Positions 48,980-60,049 of a stretch of DNA of 64,000 bases are shown one piece after another. The DNA comes from Magnolia sinica. Lineage: Eukaryota; Streptophyta; Magnoliopsida; Magnoliales; Magnoliaceae. The stretch lies in NCBI RefSeq assembly GCF_029962835.1, contig NC_080584.1:80256862-80320861 (forward strand). The letters are read 5' to 3'. Each line of letters starts with the position of its first letter. Position 1 is the stretch's first letter. The translations under genes and the position numbers were made by a program. The notes beneath the pieces are model-generated. The model saw nothing but the letters and a program-made list of their open reading frames with translations, was not told the DNA's origin and did not search any database.

Positions 48980-49230
48980 CTGCGTCTTCCTCTCTGTCTC
49001 GCTCTCCCTCTCTCAAGCTCCCTCGATCTCCCTCCCTCGATCTCCCGATCTCAACCCTCTCTCTCGATCTCCCTCTCCCGATCTCAACCCTCTCTCTCGA
49101 TCTCCCTCTCCCGATCTCAACCCTCTATCCCGATCTCAACCCTCTCTCTCGATCTCCCTCTCCCTCTCCCGATCTCAACCCTCTCTCTCGATCTCCCTCT
49201 CACTCTCCCTCCCTCTCCCGATCTATGGTG
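48980..49230 (+). repeat. CT-rich 33-bp tandem repeat, likely captured 5' leader
   Basis: About five units of 'cccgatctcaaccctctctc' plus 'gatctccctct' lie in tandem. It precedes the eIF3a-like piece and resembles a plant 5' leader expanded by tandem duplication. Confidence 0.65.
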
Positions 49231-49247
49231 AGTGTTTGATTTGTACG

Positions 49248-49387
49248 GCAGAGGCCGAACGGCGTAAGAAGGAAGATGCAGAGCAGAAAGCCAAGCTGGA
49301 TGAGATCGCTGAGAGGCAAAGGCAGAGGGAGAAGGAATTAGAAGAGAAGGAGAGGTTTGAGGAGAGAAGCTCTCCTAGGAAGGACAT
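49248..49387 (+). pseudogene. eIF3a-like: captured fragment of translation initiation factor eIF3a
   Basis: An acceptor-like 'ttgtacggcag' precedes codons for 'AEAERRKKEDAEQKAKLDEI', 'AERQRQREKELEEKERF' and 'EERSSPRKD'. This matches the charged C-terminal helical region of plant eIF3 subunit a (relatives read 'DEIAEKQRQRERELEEKE'). eIF3a scaffolds the 43S pre-initiation complex; this piece is only about 45 residues. The identification is good for such a low-complexity region, but another charged coiled coil is possible. Confidence 0.65.
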
Positions 49388-49543
49388 CGGAGCCGTTCAC
49401 ACGGTCTGTGATTTTAGGTAAATCTTGTGATTTGGGAGTACTAAATGACCATTGTTTAAGTTTAACCAGAGCTGGAGTAACACATCTGTAATGGGATGAT
49501 TGATGCTGTTTTTGTTGAGGTTATATGTGCAGGCTAAGATCTG

Positions 49544-49684
49544 GCAACTGAACAAACTGCGAGCCGGATGATTAATCTCCTGAGGCAGCTTCAGCAGACA
49601 TTGCCACCTTCGACCCTTGCATCGACCTGGTCTTCCTTGCAGCCCAAGCAGGAGCTTGCATTGCAATCCATCCTGTCATCCTAA
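49544..49684 (+). pseudogene. captured C-terminal exon, importin/karyopherin-like
   Basis: After a plausible acceptor ('ttatatgtgcag', 49521-49532) the frame reads 'ATEQTASRMINLLRQLQQTL', 'PPSTLASTWSSLQPKQELAL' and 'QSILSS', followed by a stop at 49682-49684. This looks like the conserved C-terminal tail of a plant importin-beta-type nuclear transport receptor. The family is recalled rather than searched. It is a natural gene end, with following sequence (49685-50300) that may be the captured 3' UTR. Confidence 0.5.
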
Positions 49685-52600
49685 GGATCTCGTCTCGAAA
49701 CTATTTGCTGAAGCTTTAGGTGAGTGATCCGTTCTCTAGTGAAAGTACATTTCACAGCCTTACTAGTTGAAATTAGCAGACGAGATGATAACAGTAGACA
49801 TTGCAAGAATGTCATTGGCGCTTGCATACGCCCCGTCTAGATGTTGGCGAAGGCAGGAGGAATGCTAAATCCGGATCATTCATCTTCCAAGCACAAAACA
49901 GAGTTGCATCATACGGGTCGATGTGGCCCATCTGGGGGATCCAGTAACCTTTTCTGTGTGGGTTCTATCCTGCTAATGTCTTCTCAGTGGATGTTCTATA
50001 CTAGAATCTAGCTGGCCCAGTCATTGGGTGAGTGGCACATGCACGCACGTTGAATATAGACCATTGGTCTGTCTGCTTCTGTGTACATGTGTGGCCGCCT
50101 CATGGATGGAATGGCTAGATTTTTAGTCCCTCTCTTACAAAAGCTCTTGATCTTGAAAACAAGTGGTGCATTGTGATTGGAGGGGCACCTAGCATTAGCA
50201 TTTCATGGGAAGCTAGATGAGTTACCACAATCTCAAGCATGTAGGTGTGTATCCAGAAGTTGGTACCGTTTAAATCCTTTAAGATCTGTTTGGTTGCCAC
50301 GTATAAATGAGTTCAACTCATTTTATTTGATTGAATATATACATTCATCTCATTTGATCATATGAATTAGTGAATGACATTTAGTAGGGATTAAAAATAT
50401 AACCAACAATTTATATAATACATAGCAAAATGAGATGAACTCAATTTTCCAGAAGGCAATTTTTTTATTTTTTTTTAAATTTATATAATACATAGCAAAA
50501 TGAGACTATTACTTTGCTGATGATCTTGTTGTGCAGCAGAGATCATCTTCTGAAAAATGAATTTAGTACACTCTGATTCAGTATACGTTGAGTAAGTGCT
50601 CTATCATGAGATACTGCTGTATGTTTCATATACGCAACTAAATAGCATTTTCGGAATGCCAGGTATATGCAGATGTGCAGCAAAGACTGATTTATATAAT
50701 TGATAGTTCTTCAAAATTTTGTACTTCATATAATCTTTTATCTGTCTATAATTTTCTCCAATTATTGGAAAGTACACATATTCCTATCCAAGTATACCTT
50801 TTACTCATAGTACCATTTAAAATCGAAGACAATTTTGGTGAACTGATCCATTGTGCATAATGACAAATTTGAATTTTGGTGAACTAATTCATCATGCATA
50901 GATGACCAACTTCATAATCTGATTAGAAAAGACAGTTTGGTCCCATCTGATCATTAAAACATTGTTGGGGATTGACTCCAATGCTTCTTTTTTATATGTT
51001 GCTAAATTAACATTGTAGTTTGTTATAAATTAGAAGAGAGAAAATATGATAAACATGGACCCAAAGGGCCAATTCTTACATAAGATGGATAGATGAGCAT
51101 GCATTAGACGTACATAACTGTTTCAGTCCCTACTTCACATTCCACTGATCAAACCAACTGCTGCACAATTCTATACAGTATGAAATCCATCTTGTTCTGT
51201 GCCTAGAAAGAATCAAAGTGGCACCAGCTGATTGATAAAAGTAGCCTTTGAAATAGATTACAAATTGTGTATAAATGCAAAGCACAAGACTGCATGGAAG
51301 TATATTCTCATATTGAAGCTGAACATTCATCTGAAAATCCATATCCATATTCATCTCATATTGAATCTTGTCTATACGATTTATTTATCTATAATAAATA
51401 TGGTCTTATACCTTTCAAAAAGAAAAGGAAAAAAAAAAAGATCTATAAGTTTAGATGAAGACACTAATTTGGCTCTAGCATAACTTTTTAAGAAATTATA
51501 AGTCAGGCATTAACTCATACAATCTACATGTGTGGTTACATAAATTGTATACAGCTAGAAAAACTGAGCATGGATGTGACTTGTACAAACAGAAAAACTG
51601 AGCATGGTATACAAACAGAAAAACTTTAAAAAAAGTAGGTTTGTATTAATTACATTGCCAATGTTAATTGTTCTCTTTAGCTTATTATGTAACTAGAGAA
51701 TTAAGATTTTCAGAAAATTTCAACATTTCTCGCCTGCTTAAAGAGTTGGATAAATAAATGTATCATACACCACACACAAGATGTGGTTGGAACGTAACTA
51801 GTCATTTACTCACAATTTCTTACCTTTCATGGAACCAGCAAGTTCCATCTCTTTAAGAACTGTCATGGATCAGTGAATTCCTTTTTAATTTTAATTATTT
51901 ATATAAATAAGTGATGTTGTACAAACACATTTAATTGTTTAAATAAGTGTTGTTGTACACATTTAAGCAATTTCTTATATATTTCGATATTTATTCTTTA
52001 AATGTTTATATTTATGATTCTTTGTTAACTGATGTTGTTAATTAGTATTTAGGCTACCTAGTGGTTTAGCAATGCATCCCCCATTTAAATTTTGTCACTT
52101 CATTTTTATTTTAGTTTGTTATCATATGTTGCAGAATGTCGTCATGGGTTTTGATTTTTAAGCTTTTTTTTGAAAAAATTTCAACTGATAATCATGTGAG
52201 TTGTAAAATCTTATGATCAGTTTTAGTGTCCTACCTTCATCACTCTTTTCTGGATAATATCATTATCTGGAGGGTTGGCCATTCCTTCTGAGTTGGATTT
52301 GGACTTTGGTGTGCTGTTATTATGGTTTTTCTGTCTTTATTAATAGCTTTTGTTTCTATGATCAGTGGTTTTCTTGTTCTTTTGAGAGCCAAAGGAGAGT
52401 CGTTCGAAGAAGTAAGTGGTCATATGTAACATTTTATAAAAGAAAGAAAAATATGTGATGTTTCTGAATATTAAAACACAAGCATGATTGAGAGATTTCC
52501 TTCTGATGTGTGCTTTTATTTTCCTACCACTCTGTTTTTACATAAATTCTACGTTCATAATTTATTATTACTTTTATTTTTACAGGCCTGAAGCTACTAA

Positions 52601-52799
52601 TGTAAATCATTGAAACACCTTTTATTTTTTTTGATGTAATCAGTCAACTTACAACAAATTTAAACTATTGATGGACTGTTTCATGGTTGAAAATATTGTT
52701 TCTGAAGACCAATGTGGCCAACGATACTAATATCTGGTTAGATAATTTAAACTTTGAATTTTGCACAATTCAATACAGGTTTGGCATTTCTTTGTGTAG
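49685..52799. other. CACTA interior of intron/UTR-like sequence
   Basis: AT-rich sequence resembling plant introns and 3' UTRs, probably captured with the exons. A possible small exon lies near 52389-52416 ('LRAKGESFEE', followed by GTAAGT). The phrase 'acatagcaaaatgaga' occurs twice (about 50420 and 50490), a short local duplication. No transposase was seen. Confidence 0.4.
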
Positions 52800-52892
52800 G
52801 GTGGTATTGAAGATGGTGAAGAACCAAGAGCTGCAGCCCTTAGAGAATTAAGAGAAGAAACTGGAATAACGTCAGCTGAAATTATTGCAGAA
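52800..52892 (+). pseudogene. captured Nudix hydrolase exon with intact splice sites
   Basis: A 31-codon exon is bounded by a TTTGTGTAG acceptor and a GTAAGT donor. It encodes 'GGIEDGEEPRAAALRELREE' then 'TGITSAEIIAE', a complete Nudix box (G-x5-E-x7-REUxEExGU). The sequence is closest to the plant NUDT26/27-type diadenosine-polyphosphate/RppH-like hydrolases ('GG.DEGEDPR.AA.RELREET'). The exon is phase 0 and uninterrupted, so splicing into another transcript would insert a Nudix box in frame. On its own it cannot form an enzyme. Confidence 0.85.
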
Positions 52893-53008
52893 GTAAGTTT
52901 CTTAAGTTCTACAAAATCCTTTTAGTAGCTACAATTTTTAGTTTCAATTTTGTTAGCATCCTTTTACAGATTTTTAATACGGCCTTGTATTTACATTCAA
53001 TGTTACAG

Positions 53009-53200
53009 GCAAAGTTAAAGGAGACTCGGTATCACAGTATAGAGGTGTTACAAGGTCAGTAGGAGCCCTCTCTCTCCTCTTGTTTTTTGGTTTAGTTTTT
53101 TGAATTGTTGGCCTGACTGCTAAGATATGTGGTTTGTCTGTGTTTTCCATTGATTGGGATTCCTTGCAACAATAGATCCTGGTAGGAATCTAACTCTCTT

Positions 53201-53243
<43 letters not shown>

Positions 53244-53566
53244 CATGAATGATAATGATAATGATAACAGTAACTGGTTGGGTTTCTCACTCTCTCCTCA
53301 CATGAACATGGATGCATCTACAGACCCACATCATCATCATCATCACTAACACCATCGTCAGCAACATCATCATCATTATTATCAAACACAAGCTGCAGCT
53401 ACTGTTTCTCCTGCAGTTCCAACCAGCTTCTTTCTAGCTCCTCCTCAGATGGAAACACAAGGTGGGGCCCTTTACTCCCAGTTGTCTGTAATGCCACTGA
53501 AATCTGATAACTCCCTTTGTATTATGGAAGCTCTTACAAGATCACAACAAGGTGAAGGTATGTTTC
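53009..53566 (+). pseudogene. ANT-like: captured AINTEGUMENTA/AIL-type AP2 transcription factor pieces
   Basis: Two pieces appear. 53009-53054 has a TGTTACAG acceptor and encodes 'KVKGDSVSQYRGVTR', the start of an AP2 domain that ends at the usual intron position. From an ATG at 53245 the frame reads 'MNDNDNDNSNWLGFSLSPHM', then a His run, an in-frame TAA at about 53347, then 'TSFFLAPPQM' and 'LYSQLSVMPLKSDNSLCIME' plus 'ALTRSQQGE'. 'SVMPL.SD.SLC.MEAL.RS' is a hallmark of AINTEGUMENTA. The N-terminal exon lies downstream of the AP2 piece, the reverse of the real gene order, so pieces were shuffled during capture or come from two genes. A (GA)n tract precedes the ATG (53206-53240), as in a leader. 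Confidence 0.8.
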
Positions 53567-53950
53567 TCTTCTTCCATCTCTTCCTTTCAGTTTCTTTTAA
53601 ATAGCTTCTAAAAATAAAGTCTATGTCTATCTCTTTGTTGATGGAAGGAGTGATGCCGGAGTTGAAGAGCCCAGAGTTACCAGAGAGCAGCCTTTATAGG
53701 TAAAGCACACAAATCTAATTTCCCTATGGTTAGATATATGTCCATATGTGCTTTTGACACGTTTAGTTTCCTTCAACACGTTTATAGGTAAAGCCGTGAG
53801 GTGATAGCTTCATGAGACAGTCCATCTTCGACTGTATGATCGCCGGTTCGATCCCGGTTTTCTTCTGGAGGTGTATGGCCTACCTGTAGTACAAGTGGCA
53901 TTTACTGGTTTTCTTCTGGAGGCGTACGGCCTACCTGCAGTACAAGTGGT
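53567..53950. other. CACTA interior, short tandem duplication
   Basis: A 51-bp tandem duplication ('ggttttcttctggagg' to 'acaagtgg') lies at about 53857-53950. A tRNA-like stretch with 'ggttcgatcccgg' is at about 53805-53865. An exon-like segment 'VMPELKSPELPESSLYR' at about 53648-53700 ends at GTAAAG and is unassigned. Confidence 0.4.
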
Positions 53951-54164
53951 TTTCATTGATAGAAGGGCTGTGAACAACAAAACCTCAATTCAAGCCCTTT
54001 TGGAAAGGCTGGGAGAGGAAAGAGTGAAGAGGATGAGAGATAAGATAGTCTATATACCGAAGTTTGTGTACACCACCCCCAAAGAGGGGTTGGCCGGTAT
54101 GAAGAATGCGTTTGATGTTTCCCTGGAAGGGGTACTGAGAAGATTCCAGGAGCAGAGGACATAA
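53951..54164 (+). pseudogene. captured C-terminus of a GT47 exostosin-like glycosyltransferase
   Basis: The frame encodes 'FIDRRAVNNKTSIQALLERL', 'GEERVKRMRDKIVYIPKFVY', 'TTPKEGLAGMKNAFDVSLEG' and 'VLRRFQEQRT', then a stop. The layout (MR..., IP...VY, P, ...DAFD-like motif near the end) matches the C-termini of plant GT47 proteins such as xyloglucan galactosyltransferases, which act in the Golgi on cell-wall polysaccharides. Only the last ~70 residues are present, so the assignment is tentative. Confidence 0.5.
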
Positions 54165-54731
54165 ATGGAATTAAAAAATTGGGAATGGGAAATCTTGTAT
54201 GTTGTATTTTGTACTTATCTTGGGTGGGGTATATTGATGGAGGGACAGGATGTTCAAGTAGATCGGTGGACGGTTAGATGGATGTGGTTGGTGGATTTTA
54301 TATTGATTGGTTAGCTATAGAGAGTTATTAGTTGCTACCACAATCTGTGGTTAAAGATTATTATGTGTGTGAATCATTCTATTGTCTTTTTCTTCTATTT
54401 GTCTAATTATCTGGCATACATACAAGTAGATTACTACACCACTCTCTCTCTCATACAATGAACAAAGGAGTTTAAAATTGTTATTAAAATTCTGTCCTAA
54501 AATCTGACCGTTGGCAACATTAATAAGCATTCAAAACCGTTTCTGAAATTGTGCCTAAAATGTGACCGTTGGCACCAGAACGGTTTAAAACCGTTCCAAA
54601 AACGGTACCCAAAACGGTTCTGAACTGTTCCTGATTTTCTGCGACGCCTCATTTAGGAATGGAATTAAATCGTTCCTGAATCATTTAGGGACGGTTTAAA
54701 ACCGTTCCTTAACGACGATTTTGGTGTAGTG

Positions 54732-55245
54732 TAATGACCACTTTAACACTTTTCAAGTGACTTGATGGAGATGAAAGTGAGTAAGCTCCCTCTCTCTCCT
54801 CGGGCGCACCTGCCAACGTGGGACTCATGTATCTGATCAGGGCAGTTTATTAGGTGTAGAACCAATTGGCATGGTTGGATTAAAAAATAAAATAAAATCA
54901 TTCCAGGATAGTCATCATATGGGCTACATTGGCTATATTCTAATCATTCAATTTCGTCTTTCGTTTCTACATTTTTTTTTTTTCAAACCTTTTATTCACA
55001 TATAGAAGGGAGGATTACATTCAGGGTGCGGCTTGGGAAATTTTTTTTTTCCAAGTGCAGCCTATCGTATAGGCCTGGGGGTTACTCTTTGGCCCTGGTG
55101 CGGGATGGAACAAAACTGAGTTAGCCTTTCTTAAAGGAACCCAGCCCGTCCTATGTAGGACAATTTCCTCTCGAGAAGCGATAGAAAGTTCCATGATGGA
55201 TGTGAAGACCTGGATTGACTCATTGGAGCTACCTAGGCGGGCCAG
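54732..55245. other. copy A resumes after the CACTA
   Basis: This aligns with B 61341-61851. It contains no gene. Confidence 0.6.
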
Positions 55246-55780
55246 TGATGTAGAACCTGTCACAGACATGTTCTTATCATGGTTGAGCCAAAAGAAGATG
55301 GACCGTAAATTAACCATAACTTTTGATCCGGGTATTGTTATAGGGAGCACAACCTATCAATCTTTACTGAAATGGGCCATCCGAGGTGAACCAATCCACA
55401 AAGTGGGTCGCATTTGTCCGTTTCGTCAAAAAACGCGCGCTTTCAGCTCAAAAACGATTTTTTAGGAAAATTTAACTATTTTTAGTAATTTCAATTTTTA
55501 AAATATTTTTAGAGTTTTAGATTTTCTTTCCTTTTAAAAATAACTTTTAGTTATACTAGGACTCTTCTAGGGAAAGTTTATTTGCAATTTTTATTTTTAG
55601 AAATTAGGCCTTAAGAGAGTTTTATTAGAATTAGGATTTTTATTAGAGCTAGAATTTTGTTATTTTTGGTAATTACGAATTTTAGTTTATTTTTTCTTTA
55701 TTAATGGTGTAAGGAGACACATTAGAGGATTATCAATTATTCATTAATCAATTTCAAATTTATTAGAATTTATTTCTATT
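55246..55780 (+). mobile_element. Ty3/gypsy LTR piece (copy A), fossil
   Basis: Starts 'tgatgtagaacctgtcacag' and matches the first ~535 bp of the gypsy 5' LTR at 61852. Copy A of the duplication ends inside it. Confidence 0.85.
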
Positions 55781-58620
55781 TGGTTGATTTTAATGGTGGG
55801 AATTTCTATCTTAACTATTTACCATGGTGTAGCCCAATCGAGTGTTGAATTTACCTTATTTTTAAGCCCTTGTCCAAACATGAGGTGGCCCACATGATGG
55901 ACAGGATGGATCTACTCAACATGAATTCTCTCCTTCTAGGTTTACGAAAGCAATTCCCCGTTAACCTTTGTAGGTTCATGCAAACTTTATACTAATATTT
56001 AGGAAGAGGAGACGTGTGAAGGGAGAGTAAATGTAAGATGGGTTGTATGCTATTTTAGATTTGGACCATCCAACTTAAAATCAGATCCATGCATTAGATA
56101 GATTACACGTCAACATGCCAGGGGCAAAAAAGAATTTGATGATCTCATGATCAATCATGTCAAATACTTATGAAAAGTGTTGGTTGCTAATAAAACAGTC
56201 CAACGATCTGGATTTAACATGCATACATACTTTCACTTGTACTTTCCTTACAAGCGTAGTTTCCTAGTTTTTGGTACATAATTTCTCTTTAATGAGTCTT
56301 AACTAATGAATGGCCTAGATCTTTAACATGTGCGTCACTTTACATACTAATAATGTTTTATTAAAACTACAGAATGAAATGATACAAATCCATACTAAAT
56401 CTCAGTCAGAGGACACTACACTATTGATAGCAGACGAAGCATGTTTTAGGGCCCTTGGCTCTAGATCTGGCTACATCCGTGGTCTTGGGCATGGGGAGGT
56501 GCCTGCATCGACCCATCGTATCCATGTTGATTTGGATAAGGCTACAAGGAGGGCCGAGCAGGCAGAGGCAATGTTGGTTGAGTTGCAAGAAATGATAAAT
56601 GATATGAAGACATGGCAGACTCAATTGGAGGAAATGTTGCACACCCTCATGTCACAGCAACCCCAATCACATCCTTAGTAGTAAGTTGAATGCCATATTT
56701 AAATTATGTAAGTAGTATAAAATAGTCACTAATAATATTTTATTTTAATAATTTTACAGATTTTTCTGCGGATTGGTGTTATCTTCCTAGGCCGCACCAC
56801 ATTATCGATGACACACATTTCTTTTTTTTATTGGACAATTTGAACATGTGTACTTTTTTATGTTCCGGATAATTATAAATTTAATTATTTTGTTTGATCT
56901 CATTACTTTTTATATTTCAATGGATGATGATGAATATCGATTAATACATGTTATTTTGTTTGATTAAGTTGGTTCAAGCAAAAAATATTGATGCCATTTT
57001 GTGATATGTAATGGTGACATGTTAGCTCATCGCTAATATTTTGTGACAAGTTATTAGGTCGTGGCAAATAATTAAATCATTAGCGACGACTTATTGTTTT
57101 TGTCACTAAATAGAATTTGTGACATTGTGTTTGTGATATAATTGATGACGATCAACAATCGTCGCCACAAAGGCTTTTGCAATGACTTTATGATTTCTTT
57201 AATAATAAGTGGACTCGTCGCAATACATCTTTATTTGCGACGAGTTTTATGTTTAGCGACATTTTATGATATGAAATGACGATGTGTAAACTTGTTGCAA
57301 ATAAGCTATATTTAGTGACAATTTATTAAGTCGTCGAAAATAATTAGTATTTGCAACAAAATTAGCGACAAGCAATACTCATCGCAAAAAAGCTTTTGCG
57401 ACAAGTGTAAAGTTATTAGCGACGATGAAGACTTGTCGCAAAACGTCTTTATTCGCAATGACTTTATATGCAATTGCGACATGTAAACTCGTCGCAAATA
57501 AGCTTTATCTAGCGATGCTGTATTAAGTCATCGCAAATAATTATTATTTGCAACAATATTGGAGATAAGCAATACTCGCTGCAAAAAACTTTTTATGATA
57601 AATTTGAGTTTGTTAACGACGACGAGGACTTGTCACAACACGTCTTTATTTATGACGAGTCTTATATTTAGCGACGTTTTACGATATACAATAGCGACAT
57701 GTTAACTCGTCACTAATAAGCTCTATTTAGTGATGATGTATTAAGTCGTTGCAAATAGTTATTATTTGCAATAAAATTGACGACAAGTAGCAATGCTGTA
57801 AAAAAACTTTTTGTGACAAATTTGGGTTTATTAACGACGACGAAGACTCGTCCCAACACGTCTTTATTCGTGATGAGTCTCATATTTAGCGACGTTTAAC
57901 GATGTGCAATGACGATGTGTCAACTCGTCACTAATTAACTATATTTTGTGACAAGTTATTAGGTCATCGCAAATAGTCGAGTTATTGGTGATGAGTTGCC
58001 GTTTTCATTGCTAAATAGAATTAGTGACGCCGTATTTGCATCAAACGTGGCGACGAGCATAGTCGTCGCTAAAAGTTTTTAGTGATGACGAGGACTCGTC
58101 GCAAAACGTCTTTATTCATGACGAGTCTCATATTTAGTTACGTTTTACAATATGCAATGGTGACGTGTCAACTCATCGCTAATTAACTATATTTTGCGAC
58201 AAGTTATTAGGTCGTCACAAATAATTGAGTTATTGGCAACGAGTTACCGTTTTTGTCGTTAAATAGAATTAGTGTCGTCGTATCTGCATCAAATATGGCG
58301 ACGAGTACAGTCGTCGCTAAAAGTTTTTAGCGACGACGAGGACTCGTCACAACACGTATTTATTTGTGATGAGTCTCATATTTAGCGACGTTTTACAATA
58401 TGCAATGGCGACGTGTCAACTCGTCGCTAATTAACTATATTTTGTGACAAGTTATTAGGTCGTCGCAAATAGTTGAGTAATTGGTGACGAGTTGCCGTTT
58501 TCGTCACTAAATAGAATTAGTGATACCGTATCTGCATCAAATGTGGCAACGAGCATAGTCGTCGCTAAAAGGTTTTAGCGACGAGTTGACTTGTTGTGAA
58601 AAGACTGAATTGTTGTATTG
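55781..58620 (+). mobile_element. CACTA remnant with a Transposase_24-type exon and long subterminal array
   Basis: A diverged hairpin-family piece (about 55781-55930) precedes it. An exon with Transposase_24-type similarity lies at 56373-56678. From about 57000 to 58600 there is a subterminal array of 'gacgacgaggactcgtcgc', 'gtcgctaaaag' and 'gacgtgtcaactcgtc' motifs with an approximate 200-250-bp period (for example 57617, 57838, 58083 and 58333). The right edge 'ttgttgtattg' (58610-58620) is a one-base variant of a CACTA end (CACTACAACAA inverted). The left terminus was not found. Confidence 0.65.
56373..56678 (+). pseudogene. last exon of a CACTA accessory transposase (Transposase_24 type)
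   Basis: After an AAACTACAG acceptor the frame reads 'NEMIQIHTKSQSED', 'ADEACFRALGSRSGYIRGLG', 'HGEVPAST' and a coiled-coil tail 'KATRRAEQAEAMLVELQEMI', stopping at 56678. The 'GYIRGLGHG' block followed by a helical tail is typical of Transposase_24 (Ptta/En-Spm) proteins that accompany plant CACTA transposases. Upstream exons are missing, so it is a remnant. Confidence 0.65.
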
Positions 58621-58704
58621 CGTGGACTGTTGGCATATTTTCTAAAGCTGTCCATTTTTCATACGTTTGTGGCTTATCAGATGAACTAACCTCACCGGGT
58701 TTGA

Positions 58705-58907
58705 ATCCTTAACCTCAGTGGTAGACTCTGAGGAGTTTCAACACGAGGTCTTGGGTTCAATACTCATAAATGGTAAAATCCCGCTACAGCAGTGTGCGTG
58801 GGTGGGTGTGTGTTTCGGGTGCGTGTGTTAAAAAGAAAAATTTTAATAAATTAAAAAAAATAAAATAAAATAAAAAAAGAAGAAGAAGAAGAAGATGATG
58901 ATGATGA
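58705..58907 (+). mobile_element. tRNA-derived SINE (copy B)
   Basis: The duplicate of the SINE at 46583-46745, with a longer A-rich tail ending in (GAA)n(GAT)n. Confidence 0.55.
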
Positions 58908-58942
58908 ACTAACATCACTGAATTTTGGACGTAGAATAGCTT

Positions 58943-59410
58943 CCACCCAGGATCCAGCCATGTGGGTGCAACCCTGACCGCGGGGACCACCTCAATGTAT
59001 GACTTGTATATCAATGCAGCGATACATTTTTTCAGCAGATTTTAGAACATGGTCCCACAAATGCGGCAGTTCCAAATCTCAGCTGAACAACACCACTGCA
59101 AAACAGTGGTGATTGAACGGCAACCATTAAAAGCTTCCTAGGGCCCAATGTAATTTTTATTTGTTATCCAAACTGTTGATTAGGTCATAGAGACCTCCAC
59201 GAAGGGAAAACACAAATAGTAGCTTTGATACAAACCCTCTTTGGCTCCCAATAAGTTTTTAACGATGAGAATCCAATCCTCCATTGTGTGCATGGTCCAC
59301 CTGATAATTGGATCTGCCTCAGTTTTTCGACCATGCCCTAAAATTAGCTGGTAAAATGGATGGACGGTGTCGATATACAATACATACATTAAGGTGGGCC
59401 CCACGGTCAG
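58943..59410. mobile_element. hairpin MITE (copy B)
   Basis: The left side has 'ggaccacctcaatgtatgac' and the right side has 'aaaatggatggacggtgtc', then 'acatacattaaggtggg'. Only its left half survives in copy A. Confidence 0.65.
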
Positions 59411-59556
59411 TGTGGCACGATCTGAAGTTGCAGCTAACGGGGCGTCCTTGAATTAAGGAGTAGCCCATCTACAAAGTGCAGCAAACCTAATGCATGGCTT
59501 TGACGTGTTCCAGATTTGAATTTTTATGCTTTCAAAGTTTCAAAGCAGGGCCAAAG
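59411..59556. other. spacer between hairpins (copy B only)
   Basis: About 145 bp of non-repetitive sequence that is absent from copy A. Confidence 0.5.
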
Positions 59557-60049
59557 GACGCGGATTGCCAGCTGACACTGCTAGTAGCCCCCTGGCTACC
59601 GATCAGTGCTCTTTGAGCCCCACCATGATGTATGTGTTTTATTCACACTGTCCCTTCATTTTTTTCAGATTATTTTAGCATTCGATCCAAAAAATGAGTC
59701 AGATCCAAGTATCAGGGGGACCACGCCACAGGAAAACAGTGGTGGTTGAGCACCCACCATTAAAAGCTTACTACAGACTTTCCATCCAACCTGTTTATTT
59801 GCCATCCAACCTGTTGATTAGGTCAGACATACTTGGATGAAGAGAAAACAGAAATATCAGCTTAATCCAAAATGTTGGTGATCCCAGTAGTGTGTTCACC
59901 TGAGATTTGGACCTGACACATTTTCGGGTCCATGCTATAAAGTGATATTAAAAAATGGATGTACGCTATGTATAAAATGCATACTGGCGGGCACATCAGA
60001 GCACGGAGCAGTAGCCAGCTACTGTCAGCATCACTAGGCAATCCGCGTC
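59557..60049. mobile_element. hairpin MITE with GACGCGGATTGCC ends (copy B)
   Basis: Terminal inverted repeats GACGCGGATTGCC and GGCAATCCGCGTC bound a 493-bp hairpin. 'ggccaaag' lies directly left of it and again 3 bp to its right. This could be a slightly eroded 8-11-bp target duplication of Mutator-like type, which would give the superfamily. Confidence 0.7.

Larger units (their letters stand above)
48624..54731 (+). mobile_element. Pack-type non-autonomous CACTA transposon, 6108 bp
   Basis: The ends are CACTACACCAAAATTG (48624) and 'cgattttggtgtagtg' (ending 54731), inverted repeats that begin with CACTA. Subterminal zones contain repeats of the 'aacggttttaaaccgtt' and 'gccgtttc' type. 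AAT flanks both ends at one base distance. Copy B at 61331-61348 has the uninterrupted sequence 'ccttatcttaatgaccac', proving an insertion. No CACTA transposase is present. The interior holds pieces of at least five host genes (49248-49387, 49544-49684, 52800-52892, 53009-53566 and 53951-54164), so it is a gene-capturing element mobilised in trans. Confidence 0.92.
46499..55780 (+). repeat. segmental duplication, copy A (interrupted by a CACTA)
   Basis: This aligns in direct orientation with 58623-62386 from 'tggactgttggcatatt' to 'agaatttatttctatt'. Divergence is a few percent; a 74-residue open frame at 47374 is identical in both. Relative to B, copy A lacks a 567-bp stretch (B 59223-59789) at 47057/47058 and has gained the 6108-bp CACTA at 48624-54731. 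It holds SINEs, hairpin MITEs and an LTR piece, and no host gene. Confidence 0.93.

Noticed and set aside
53805-53865. Possible tRNA gene with 'ggttcgatcccgg'
   Set aside because: There is a T-arm-like B box and a short hairpin, but no full cloverleaf with an acceptor stem and standard anticodon loop could be drawn.
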